63,245 bases of DNA from Paulinella micropora (taxonomy: Eukaryota; Cercozoa; Imbricatea; Euglyphida), in contig BJOX01000311.1 in the NCBI GenBank assembly GCA_009731375.1, positions 73,498 through 136,742 on the forward strand. The letters run 5' to 3'. Below are positions 1 to 9,873 of this stretch, one piece after another. The notes beneath the pieces were generated by a model. That model was not told where the DNA came from. It did no database searches and saw only the letters and a list, made by a program, of their open reading frames with translations. The position numbers and the translations under genes were made by a program. The number at the start of each line of letters is the position of its first letter. Positions within the stretch are counted from its first letter, which is position 1.

Positions 1-3000
1 GGCTCTCCGCCGAGCGCCCGCAGCAGCCTGTCGCCTTGCAGAACCAGGCGACCTACCGCGGGGAGCCCCAGGCCCGCGTAGGGGCTCTCCCCGTGCTGAG
101 CCTGCGCCGACAATAGGTAACCCTCCGCCGACCTGGCCGCGCCGCTGCCACCACCACCACCCCAACCCCCCGCCAGACCTGCGACAGGCGCCCGGCCCTG
201 CGCAGGGCCTGCTCGTGCAACAGCGCGCGGGCACTGCATTCGCGCAGCCTCTCCCAGCCCCCCAGCCCGCTACCGCGGGCTGGAAGGGTGGCAGAAGGGG
301 TTCGGGGGGCAGCATGCCCCCCGGCAGCCTGCCCCCGGCAGCCTGCCCACCGGCAGCCTGCCACCCGGGGGGCAGGAGGCCCCCTCCAGCCCGCGGTAGC
401 GGGCTGGGTCGGAGCTGGAAGGTGTCGCGGTAGCTCTTGTGCTCGACGTGGGCAAAGACCCCGCGGTCGACGGCGCCCTGTGACCAGACAGTTCCTTCGT
501 CCTGGTTGTGGGACCAGGCGCGGTATGCGACTGGCACGTTGACGCCCAGGGGCTGCAGCCCCACGGTGCAGGCCGCCAGGGGCGCCTCCAACAAGCCGCG
601 CTCGCCGTGCAGGAGTTCTTTGGTGGAGTTGGCCAGGACGCGCCCGGGCCGATTCTGTGCAATCGCCTGGGTCTGCATCCCCGCCGCGTACACCAGACGG
701 GGCCCCGTCACGTGCTCGTGGAACAGGGTCAGCGATGAAGAACTCAGGTGCCGCGCCGGCGACACATCCACCCAGTCCACCCCCAGCCCGCTACCGCGGG
801 CTGGAGGGAGGGCGGACTGCCCCCCGGGGGCGGGGGGCATGCTGCCCAGCCCGCTAGCGTCGGGGGGCATGCTGCCCAGCCCGCTAGCGCGGGCTGGAGG
901 GAGGGCAGGGGGGGTTCGGGGGGCAGCATGCCCCCCGCTGGCGAGCTTGGCTAGGCTTTCACAGCCGAGCTGGCAGGCGGCTTCTTGGACGGAGAGCCAG
1001 GCAAGCACCCCGGCCTCGCGCAGCGCACGCCAGCAAGCGAGGTCCTCGGAGGTAGCGACGCGTGCGCAGTTGCTGATTTCGTAGGACAGACCGGGCGTGG
1101 GCGCGAGGGGGAGTCCGCAGAGGGTGCGCAGCCGATTCAGCCCCCAGGCCCGCCGTACTTGAGTGGGCAGCACCACCCGTTCTCGGTCTACGTGCAGCAC
1201 GGGGGCGGCCAGGCGGCCGGGGTGAACGTGGATGAGCAGGCGGCGTTCGGTGTGGTCGAGCAGGACCCCCAGGTGTCGCAGCGCCAGGCCCCCCGCCTCC
1301 AGAACGTGCGTGCGCTGTGCGCCTCGCTTGAGGGTGCGCAGCTGACGTGCCAGCGCCTCCGCGGCCTCCGCCCCCCCCAACCACAAACCCCACCAAGCGC
1401 CCGAAACATTCCACCGCATATGTCTCCGACCCGAGGACCGCGGAGGCCCGGCGCGGCAGCGGCGCGCAGCGCAGCACAAGCCAGTCCTCCAGCGCACCCA
1501 ACCACTCAGGTGGCAGCTCGGGCACGACGGTAGTGAAGAGCGCCAGACGCTTGTCGTAGCCCGACTTGCTGGACTTGCTGGTTTCGCAGGGGTCCAGGAA
1601 GCCCATCTGTGATATATCAAAGCGCTGGTCCGAGGTCATTCTTTGGCCGTTAGGCACCATCTGGCATACGCGCCTGGCCAGCGAGTACTTCTTGGCCAGG
1701 TTTCCCCGGAATTGTTGCAGTACGCGCTGCAGCGGCTGCCCGTCCTCACCAGTGACGCCCCCCGCCACGGGGGCGACCCCCGCCACGGGTCTGTCCCTGG
1801 GCGAAGTGAACTCTTGGAAACTCCTGCTAAGCTGGCGCGAGTCAAACAACTGTGCGGGGGGGACGCACACCGCTAGCCCAGCCCAGGAGGCCAGACGGGA
1901 TTGCAAGCAAACCTTTTCCTTGTTCACCGCGCGCTTTAGGTTGTGAGCGTAGAGCTGAGCTAGCGTCAGCACCGCTCTGTTCTGCAGGGCCAGCGGGTCC
2001 GACAACCCCGCCTGGCTGGGGACCCCGTGGCTGCCCAGCACTCCAGGCAGCCCCGCCTCGGCCCGACAAAGCATACGGGCGCTGTCCGCTAGGTGCTCTG
2101 CCTTGCGCTCGTCGCCATAGGCAGCGACCTCCCGCTCGCGCTCCTCGTCCAGGGAGTAGCTGGCGATTAGCGTCCAAACCACCGGGGGCAGCCCCCCGGC
2201 GACTTTGGGGGGCTGCACCTGCCGCCGCAGGTATTGCGCGAGCCACGGCCGTTCCCCTGGAAAGATGTGCAACAGATACCGCTGCCGCAGCCACCACAAG
2301 CCCTGACGTTCAATCTCCTCGACGCTGGCCTCCTTACTACGCAGAAGCCACAGCTGTCCCAAATGAAATAGTGCGCACGCCCTCGTTCAGCTGCCATGAA
2401 CGCTCCAGCAGGTCAACGTACAGCGCCTCGACAGCTAGGTCGTCCCCGCGCACCACCAACTGCCGTAGCCTGGCCCAAGAGTCCACACCCAGCGCACGCC
2501 AGAGCAAGACCATAGGCAGATCGCATGGTTGACCAACAAAGACACGCGCGCTTAGGACGGGCTGTGCCGAATCGTTCTTGACCTGCGCACGGACAAACTG
2601 AGCTAAGCACTCGCGGGGGAGCGATGCAGAGGTAGTACGCGCGCAGCGCCACTCCAGTGCGTGCTTCGCCCAGTCCATAGCAAAGTCACGCGGCGGTTTG
2701 TTTTGCACGTTCCCAAACCCCACCGCCAGCGTAGGGTCACTGCCGGCCGCTGGCTCCGGGGTTTCCGAGACGACGCTGGGGTACAACAACAAACGACGCT
2801 GTCTCTTTGTTCCGATCACGGCCCCCTCTTGATTGCGCATGTTTTCGACGTGGTACTCGGCCGTTGTCTGTTTGGCCGCCCCTCCCGATAACTCGTCCTC
2901 CCTCTCTACGCTCTCTTCTTCCTCTTCCTCATCTTCCTCCTCGTCTTTCTCGTACTCTCCTTCCTCTTCCTTCTCGCCCTCTTCCTGTTCCGGCAGAACC

Positions 3001-4367
3001 TCTGCTGCCACTTCCTCTTCTTCTAGCTCGATCTCGTGGTCATTGTCTTCCTCTTCCACTTCTTCTGCTCCTTCTTCTTCTTCTTCTTCTTCTTCTTCTT
3101 CTTCTTCTTCTTCTTCTTCTTCTTCTTCTTCTTCTTCTTCTTCCGGCGCTTCTCGCTCCCCTTCTTCTTTCTCCTGTCTCTTTTTGCTTTTCTTGGCTAC
3201 ACACGGCACTGCCCCCCGGGCGCGTTCTGTGTATAGCTGTCTCCTTGGGGGCTGCTGTCGCCGCCCCCCAGCGCGCTGCTCAGCTGGTGCCAACGGACAG
3301 TCGGCGCCCCCCGAGCCGCTGGCCTTGGTTGTTTCCGTCTTGTCGGCTTGCCCCGTACGCCACGCCACGGCTCGACGCCTGGTCCCGCCCGGGGTGCTGG
3401 CCCCCGCACAAATCTTGTAAACTTCTCGAACTACCTGGCCTGGCTGCTGCCCCAACTGGGAAGTACGACAGAGGGATGTATCGGGTGCACGCCCGCTGAG
3501 GGCGTTGTTTCGCCTGTCCCATTGACGGATTAACGCATGGTCCAAGGGGGGAGTCTCGCGCCCCTCCAGCGCCCAACACACGCCGTCCAGCAGAACGAAC
3601 GGCACCCACGAACCTATCTCCATCCCCGCCAGCGTGCGCTGCAAGTGGTCGCCCGCGTGAAGACGCAGCCAGCGCTCGCTCTCGGCCCAGCTCCGCAGCG
3701 CGCTGGGGGGTGGCAAGTTCACTGGCCAAGGCAGCGACAACAGGCGAATTACTTCTGGGGGTGGAAACAACTCGCCCGGCTCAGCCGGCACCTCCGTCAT
3801 GGCGCGGCCGGGGCCCTGACACTCGAACAGGGACCAGGTCACCCGCGCCAGCAAACCTGCCGACCACGTCCCGCCCATTTCGCACACCTGTTCAAAGCAC
3901 CCACTGGGGTCCTCGAAACCGGCGAATTCGACTCCCAGCTTCAGTACGTAACGCTTCCCCGAGTCTGTCGTCGTCATGCGCGGGGGGATCGTTACTAACC
4001 TAGGCACACACAGCCGCGCGCCGCCCTCTGCCTGGGTCTCTAGCCAGGGACCCAAAGCATTACGCAGCGCACTGCCTTGATTTCTCTTTTTGCGCAGACG
4101 CTCAAACTCCTTTTCATCCACTTGTCGCAAGCGCAACTGCGCCGACAGCTTGGCCACCTGTTTGGGCGCCGCGTACAACACAAAATAGCGCAAGCTTTCT
4201 ACCGCCCCGCGGTTGAGCTTAAATTCTTCTTCCAGAAACGCTAGGGCCAAAGACCTTGATTCTTCCACGGTTGCAATAGCCCGGGGGGCTGGCAGCGCCG
4301 CTAGGTCTGCGTCTGTTTCTTCTTGTTCACGTATGATAGCCGCTATCGTAGCTGCATCCGCTTGCAT
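1..4367 (-). CDS. Divergent DNA-directed RNA polymerase subunit 2 (RPB2-like), 3' part off the window
   Basis: This is the second-largest catalytic subunit of a multisubunit RNA polymerase. Seen: the start MQADAAT (4367) is followed by an RPB2-like opening (residues near FLEEEFKLNRGAVESLRYF). DLPMVLLWRALGVDSW lies near 2461-2527, GFLDPCETSKSS takes the place of the usual CP..TPEG motif, an AAGMQTQ segment lies near 678, NQDEGTVWSQGAVDRGVF near 451-515, and GLPAVGRLVLQGD near 30-70, in the order expected for RPB2. A Glu-rich insertion and two GC-palindrome clusters interrupt the coding sequence. The reading frame slips near 2350, at the G8 run near 1372-1379, inside the repeats near 260-400 and near 150, by one base each time, in both directions. 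These look like homopolymer errors more than decay. The C-terminal hybrid-binding and clamp region lies beyond position 1. It is intronless, GC-rich and far more divergent than cellular RPB2, so a viral origin is inferred. Confidence 0.82.
261..407. repeat. GC palindrome cluster inside the RPB2-like gene (copy B)
   Basis: Same palindromic core as the 781-938 cluster, at both ends (261-281 and 386-406), enclosing three tandem GGCAGCCTGCC units and a GCATGC-centred palindrome. It separates the RPB2 blocks ending HKSYRDTFQLRP and beginning WERLRECSARALL. The reading frame changes within it. Confidence 0.75.
781..938. repeat. GC palindrome cluster inside the RPB2-like gene (copy A)
   Basis: The palindromic core CAGCCCGCTAGCGCGGGCTG and variants of it (CTACCGCGGGCTGG) occur three times, interleaved with GGGGGGCAGCATGCCCCCC-type palindromes. 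In the RPB2 frame the cluster reads without a stop as Pro/Ala/Gly-rich sequence between the conserved blocks ESLAKL and VDWVDVSPARHL. It behaves like an in-frame insertion. Confidence 0.8.
3055..3142. repeat. TTC/GAA triplet tract encoding the poly-Glu part of the RPB2 insertion
   Basis: About 25 consecutive TTC units on the plus strand read as an uninterrupted Glu run on the minus strand. It lies in a wider Glu/Asp/Lys-rich stretch (about 2880-3180) separating the N-terminal part of the RPB2-like protein from its lobe-like part. Confidence 0.9.
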
Positions 4368-4864
4368 CGTCACAGCAACTCTTCCTCCCCCTCTTCTTGC
4401 CTTGCGAATTTGTGTTCTTCTCTTCTCCTCAATAGAAAAAAAGAGGGGAGACGAGACGGGCCTCGCACACACTCTCCCCCCCCCCCCCCCCCCCNNNNNN
4501 NNNNNNNNNNNNNNNNNNNNNNNNNNNNNNNNNNNNNNNNNNNNNNNNNNNNNNNNNNNNNNNNNNNNNNNNNNNNNNNNNNNNNNNNNNNNNNNNNNNN
4601 NNNNNNNNNNNNNNNNNNNNNNNNNNNNNNNNNNNNNCCCCCCCCCCCCCCCCCCCCCCCCCCCTCTCTCTCCCATCATCCCCGCCCCTCACTCCCTTCC
4701 TCTTTCTTCCCCGTCTTCTCTTCTTCCCCCTCCCCGCTCTAGCTTTTTGGTGTACCGGGAGACCGAGGGGGCTGTCCGAAAGTTTTGTAATTGACTACAA
4801 CAAAACAAACAGTCTTGTTTAATGGCTTGGATGTACTTCTTACAACTGCGGCAGCTTACCTCTT
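4368..4864. other. Intergenic region with poly-C tract and assembly gap
   Basis: A C run at 4476-4494, Ns at 4495-4637 and a second C run at 4638-4664 mark a homopolymer the assembler could not cross. The side next to the RPB2-like start (4368-4440) is purine-rich on the minus strand and includes an A/T-rich AATAGAAAAAAAG block (plus strand) that could belong to a promoter. No gene seen. Confidence 0.6.
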
Positions 4865-7030
4865 TTAAACACAACGCGCTAGTATCTTTTTAGCGGCCGC
4901 CGCGAATTGGGCAAGCTCATGCGCAAGCCAACTCCGCTGTAGCCACCTGGACAAGGGTTCAGCCAAGTACTCGGTATTAGTCCACTGCCAATCCGGCGGT
5001 AGCAAGAGCTCGGGCATGTCCCACCGACAACTCCGGTGCGCGAACGCCGCCACCTCCGCCCAGAGATCCAGTGCCTCTTTTACACAAAGCTGAGCCTCTG
5101 ACGCCAGGGTACGAGAACAGCGCAGCAACTCCGGGGCGGGCGTGTCCAAGAGCGCTTGCGTTAACAATTGGCCCCATGGTTCGAGCGCGCCTGGTTGAAA
5201 CCTCAGCCCGGCCGGTGCGTCGCCAGCGGCGGGCCACCCTGCGGCAAGTCTAGCCTCCTCTACCTGTTGCAACAATTCGTACTCCTCACGACAGCTTTCT
5301 TGCAGTGACGACCTGGCCGCCCGGCCGGCCGACTCCGTTAAGAGCCTCTGGACCAGGCGGTCGTACCCCTGCAGAGCCAGCACCCACAGCCTGCCTAGCC
5401 CCGGCCGAACAGATTCTTCAAAGTAGCCCCGGCAAGACTGCGCGGCAGGGGCGCAGGCCAGCCGACCTCCGGTCCAATAGATAGACAACAGCCACAAGGA
5501 ACACACCAGCGCCTTTCGTTCTTGCCAGATAGGACCCAACAGATAAACCTCGAGGCCAATCTGCTGCTGCTTAGCGGGCTCGCCCTTTTCTTCATCTCCT
5601 CCTCCTGTGGACAGCGGCTCCTGCCCCCAAGCACGTTGTTGCACCTCGTCGCACAAGGCCTGAAGAAGCCGTTCGGTCAGCGGCCGCTCCCCCGGGCCTG
5701 CTGACATCCCCAAAGCGTGCGCGCCCGCCAGGAGCTGCCGGTACCGACCGAGCGCCTGCCTGTGGTAAGAACGCGCATGCTGGGCCACGAGTTTTTCGTA
5801 CGCACTGCTCAGTGCCTCACAAGCCCCCCAATCCATGCGCCTCGCATGGTTTGGAGAGCTCCCTGGCCCCTCTATCAATCTCTCTAGCTTGGGCAATAGC
5901 CCATGGAATAGTTGTACAAGCATACGGGCCAGGGTGCCGCGGTCTCCGTCGAACAATGGGCGCGTGGAGGCGTCGGCTGCATCCTCTCTGGGAGCCCTAG
6001 CCCACAGCTGGTGCGCCTGGACCTGTTGGATAAAGCACGGAGAGTTTGCTGTGTCTAGCACATCCATAATGAAACCTCCGCTCTGCTGAGAGAGATTGAG
6101 CACGTTCAGCCAGATCTGGACGAAATGCTGGCCTAGCCAGTCGACTGACAGACCGTCTCCTCCTCCTGCGCCCTCCTTTCTTTCTCCACTCCCCCGTGCG
6201 GGCAGGCTGGGCTGCGTATCGGCGAACGGGTTGATCACGTCTTGGCAGGTGTCACTCTCTGCCCTGCCGACACTTCCTGTAAGCAGCGCCTGCAGCCGCC
6301 CCCAGCCCTCGTAGCGGGGCAGGGCCCTTGCCCACTCCCGAAATGAGTCCTGGCCTGGCATCGGGGCCCGATCCGGGGAGCCCCAAACGGTCAGCACACA
6401 AGACCCCAGCGCCGGCAGGGCCGCGCGCTCCCAGGCCGTCTCTTCGGCCAAGACGCCGCCCTGATAGGCGGCGACCAGAATCTCAGCACTCGCGCCGCGC
6501 GCGGCGCCCAGCAGGCACTCGTCTTGGCAACGTTTAAGACCCCCCGCAAAACAACGCAAAGCCCAACGTCTGGCCGCGCCTTCGGAGTCGCGGGCTCTAA
6601 GACTCTGGAGTGCCGCTGCTCTTGTCATCGTCGTCGGGTGGTCGGGGCTGGCTGGGGGTGCTGCTCGGAAGGCCGCTACTAGCCGCTGCACCGTCTGCCA
6701 CAACAGAACGTCCACTTGTAACGGCTCGCTGCCGTGCCGGCGCTGGGTAAAGTGTTGCGTCAGCCCCAGCAGCGGCCAGCCGCGTCTACCCTGCAAATAG
6801 GACAGGCCTCTTTCTAAGCAGCTACCGACTGCTAAAAGCCGTGGTAGAGGCGTGTCCGCTAGCTCTTTTGTGTTCCCGAACATGCTCTGGAGCGACACTG
6901 TCTCTGACAAAAAGCCTTCTAGCTGCGCTCGCACGGGGGGCGGCAGGCTGCCCACGGCCGTAGCCCGAGCTTGCAGGACTCGCCGGATGTTCTGGCTGAT
7001 GAACGACAGGGGGCGTTCCAGCAACCACGT
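4865..7030 (-). CDS. Unknown 719-residue alpha-helical protein, N-terminus cut by gap
   Basis: I do not recognise this protein. It is open from the N gap at 7031 to a TAA at 4865-4867 with no in-frame stop. No ATG is visible at the 5' edge, so the true start probably lies in the gap. The composition is Leu/Ala/Arg/Gln-rich with predicted helical character throughout, one Gly/Glu-rich low-complexity stretch near the middle (GSGERKEGAGGGD), and no signal peptide or membrane segment. It shares strand, GC-richness and lack of introns with the RPB2-like gene 500 bp downstream, so the two probably belong to the same viral genome. A structural or virion role is possible but nothing in the sequence shows it. 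Confidence 0.6.
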   Translation of the reverse strand, partial: TWLLERPLSFISQNIRRVLQARATAVGSLPPPVRAQLEGFLSETVSLQSMFGNTKELADTPLPRLLAVGSCLERGLSYLQGRRGWPLLGLTQHFTQRRHGSEPLQVDVLLWQTVQRLVAAFRAAPPASPDHPTTMTRAAALQSLRARDSEGAARRWALRCFAGGLKRCQDECLLGAARGASAEILVAAYQGGVLAEETAWERAALPALGSCVLTVWGSPDRAPMPGQDSFREWARALPRYEGWGRLQALLTGSVGRAESDTCQDVINPFADTQPSLPARGSGERKEGAGGGDGLSVDWLGQHFVQIWLNVLNLSQQSGGFIMDVLDTANSPCFIQQVQAHQLWARAPREDAADASTRPLFDGDRGTLARMLVQLFHGLLPKLERLIEGPGSSPNHARRMDWGACEALSSAYEKLVAQHARSYHRQALGRYRQLLAGAHALGMSAGPGERPLTERLLQALCDEVQQRAWGQEPLSTGGGDEEKGEPAKQQQIGLEVYLLGPIWQERKALVCSLWLLSIYWTGGRLACAPAAQSCRGYFEESVRPGLGRLWVLALQGYDRLVQRLLTESAGRAARSSLQESCREEYELLQQVEEARLAAGWPAAGDAPAGLRFQPGALEPWGQLLTQALLDTPAPELLRCSRTLASEAQLCVKEALDLWAEVAAFAHRSCRWDMPELLLPPDWQWTNTEYLAEPLSRWLQRSWLAHELAQFAAAAKKILARCV

Positions 7031-7040
7031 NNNNNNNNNN
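7031..7040. other. Scaffold gap with abrupt composition change
   Basis: Ten Ns join the GC-rich virus-like contig to moderate-GC retrotransposon sequence. The adjacency of the two sides is a scaffolding claim, not a sequenced junction. Confidence 0.9.
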
Positions 7041-8410
7041 AATGGTGCATGTGCATTCGCGGTATGTCCACTACGAATTCAGAATCTTGAAGATGCATTC
7101 TTCTTGCCTGGGGAGCTACACGATCACCCAGACGGCTCTGGGGACGATGACGGTGATGGTGGGGACTCTGACGACAGCACCGACACCGAAGCTAACGATC
7201 GCGTGTCGCAAGACAGCGATGACGAGCGGCCGCTCCGGACTACCAACTATGGGGGTGGGACCGGCCCTACTGGTCGAAAGATGAGCGATGAAGCTATAGT
7301 CAGGGTCAATTGCCAGTTCCACTGTCACTTAAAAGATAAGAAGGAATATTCCGGATATTAAGGTATTACAAAAGAAATAGGGTACATCAACCATATGTTA
7401 TCCATAAACATGATGGAGAAAGAGGAAACGGACGAAGAAGAACCAAAACCATCACTTGATAGTACCCCACCCACTTCCTCTTTTGGACCACAAACATCGC
7501 CACCTCACGCATCAGAATTGAAAGACAAGAAGAGGGAGAGCAACACACACACACATGACATGCATGCTCATCATTCTGTCTCTCAATCACCCTTTATTCC
7601 CTCCTGAAAGACAATCGTTTCATTACCTCCCTTGACATGGTGGGCGAACCAACACCTCTTGGGGTAATATACCCTATGGAGGATGGGTGGGGGCTTCGCC
7701 GTGTCAAGGGGGGTTACAGGAAAGTTTTGATGAAATCCCGGGATTCTACCTTAATCCACTTGCGTGAGGAGGAAGACCCACTTCTCAATCTATGGGCGCA
7801 ACCCATTAGGGGGAGCATGATTATCGTGTCAAACACGAAGCAGTGCGAGGGGTTCAATAGAACAATGCTCGGTGCGCATGGAAGGTAGGGCCGTTCGGGC
7901 TCAAAGAGCAGGCAGTCAGTGTGCAAAAAGGATGGAAAAGCATGGATGCGATTTCTGTTCCCACCATACCAGTAATGAACGGACTAGGAGTGAATTACTG
8001 GCAGTGGTTAGGGCACAACTGAACATGGGGGGTGTACCGTACACCTATGCTTTGATGCTAGCCCCTATGGATTGGGTAACGCGGCAGTGGATTAGAGTAG
8101 ACCAGAACTCCCCTTCTATTCAGCCTGATCCTCCCATGTCATCGCCCACACACATGTCACCGCACAGACCTGTCTCTTCTCACAGCTGCTACTCTGCCTT
8201 CTCTCACAGGACATATGCTCCCTACTTCAACTGTACAACGTTCTAACTCAAACATAGAAACGAGCGAGAATGCTGAGCTTGCAGTAGGGAAACACTCAAA
8301 AGAGAGAGAGAGGTGAGGGAGAGACGATGACTGATGAAGATGACGATGAAACCGATTCCTATGCCTCTCCCCGATAGCATTCTTCTTCCCCTGAACCATC
8401 AGTACAACGC
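7041..8410. other. Region upstream of copia-type gag, no clear gene
   Basis: Moderate GC. It probably contains the leader, and possibly the 5' LTR, of the copia-type element that follows. An 83-codon frame at 7637-7888 (ending near KQCEGFNRTMLG) could be a Gag N-terminal fragment, but I cannot match it to a family. No tandem or inverted repeat stands out. Confidence 0.4.
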
Positions 8411-9136
8411 TTGAACTCTACGGAGATGAGTAAAAGCGCTGAGGATGGAGCAGGGGGAGAAGTAGAAAGAGAAGTCAAGGAAGTACGCTCCTCGTTAGTA
8501 CACCGTATCACGCATTCCCCATCATCACGCCTTGCACCTAGCGAGTTGAACGAGGGGATAGATAGAGAGTTAGAGAGAGATAGGATTAGGAGGGATCCGA
8601 CGATTGCATGGCGATGGGAAGAAGGGAAGATGATGATAGTCGGCGGGAATGGGGAGGTACCGCCTCTTGGAGAGATACAGAGGTTGGTCGGATCGTTAGC
8701 AGAGGGTGCTAGGGAGCTAGAGGTGAGAAATTCTCTTATTACCGGGAAGGACGGGGAAGTCAACGAATTTTATGATGAACTTTATATGGATATCCAGAGT
8801 ATCGTCATTTCAATGCCTCACAAATGGAATAACCCCTTTGCAAGAGGACTCATTGCGGGATTCCCACATCTTCGGACTCAATTATCGAAATACCAGGAAT
8901 ATCTGCAACGTATAGGGGTAGAAGGGGAGAACGTCCGTGACATTCCACCATCGAGATCCAGCACATCGTCAAACAACTCACCTCCATCATCCGAAAAAGA
9001 ATGTGTCGTATTGATGCATGAAAGAGAAGAAGATGAGAAGGAGACACCTGAAAGGAGTATGGCGGGGATGGTTTGGGTAGATGATAGTGGGGCTAGGAGT
9101 CCCAATCACCCCATAAGGACGTTTTTGTTAGGATGA
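8411..9136 (+). CDS. Gag-like protein of copia-1
   Basis: A 241-codon open frame, first in the element. It is rich in Glu, Arg and Ser. A central helical segment (near DELYMDIQSIVISMPHKW) recalls the capsid-like core of copia Gag, and the tail is Ser/Glu-rich. I see no zinc knuckle. Assignment rests mainly on position directly upstream of pre-integrase and integrase sequence, so it is an inference. Confidence 0.45.
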   Translation: MNSTEMSKSAEDGAGGEVEREVKEVRSSLVHRITHSPSSRLAPSELNEGIDRELERDRIRRDPTIAWRWEEGKMMIVGGNGEVPPLGEIQRLVGSLAEGARELEVRNSLITGKDGEVNEFYDELYMDIQSIVISMPHKWNNPFARGLIAGFPHLRTQLSKYQEYLQRIGVEGENVRDIPPSRSSTSSNNSPPSSEKECVVLMHEREEDEKETPERSMAGMVWVDDSGARSPNHPIRTFLLG

Positions 9137-9201
9137 AACACAATCCCCAAAGATTCAAAATCGCAAAAGGTAGCATCAAAACTGAGTACAAATGAAAGGT
9201 T

Positions 9202-9537
9202 TTGATGGAGCTATCAGGGTCAAACGGAGAACCAATCCAGGTGTATGACTCACACACAACTTACAATCCTCACCTCAGTTACGGGCTTGTAGCTACATCA
9301 GCCTGGCTGAAACGAGGACTAGCGGTAGTTCATCAGAACAATCAGGTGGTTGTCGTGAAATCTCCGATTCACATCAAAGAAGAACAAATTGTCGCAAGGG
9401 GAAGATCTCTCCCTAACAATCTGTTTGTATTTGAGGCCCCCTTAGACCCAAATAAGAGATACGAGCCGGTACCGTTGGAGAAGCAGAACGTGAAGGTAAG
9501 CGGTGACGACACATCACCGTCTACTGTTTCATTCTGA
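9202..9537 (+). pseudogene. copia-1 pre-integrase region fragment
   Basis: Residues such as QNNQVVVVKSPIHIKEEQIV and ARGRSLPNNLFVF align by eye with 43520-43720 of the second copia element (QNNQAFILREALRIPEDKIV, CRGRMMPNRLYRL). That supports a shared GAG-pre-integrase module between protease and integrase. The frame is lost after 9537. The following about 340 bp (9538-9873) contain no open continuation. Confidence 0.6.
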
Positions 9538-9873
9538 CTTCGTCCCCGCCACTCTGCCCGATCAACAACCCTTCCTGTTTATCTTGATGTTTACTGTGAT
9601 GATGTCCCATGTGTGTGTGGTTGGCGATGTCAAGAAAGTAAATCATATGTTCCATTTTCTCACGAAACAAACACAGAGAAGGGGGAGCGTTGTTCGCAAA
9701 GTTTGACTTGTTGTTTGTCTGGTTATACATGCACACATACTTCTCGAACTCATGAACACGATGTTGATTGTCACATGACAAAATCACTTAATCCAGTTGT
9801 CAGACCTACTCATAGTGAGCATATTCACGCTACTGTTTTCCACCGCATGTGAAAACATAGAGGAGTTAAAGCG

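Noticed and set aside
2807-3499. Plus-strand frames rich in Leu, Ser or Phe at 2.8-3.5 kb
   Set aside because: Shadows of the minus-strand poly-Glu part of the RPB2-like gene.
4213-4794. Open frames running through the 143-N gap
   Set aside because: Poly-C/poly-G plus Ns cannot support a protein; the flanking coding sense belongs to the RPB2-like gene on the minus strand.
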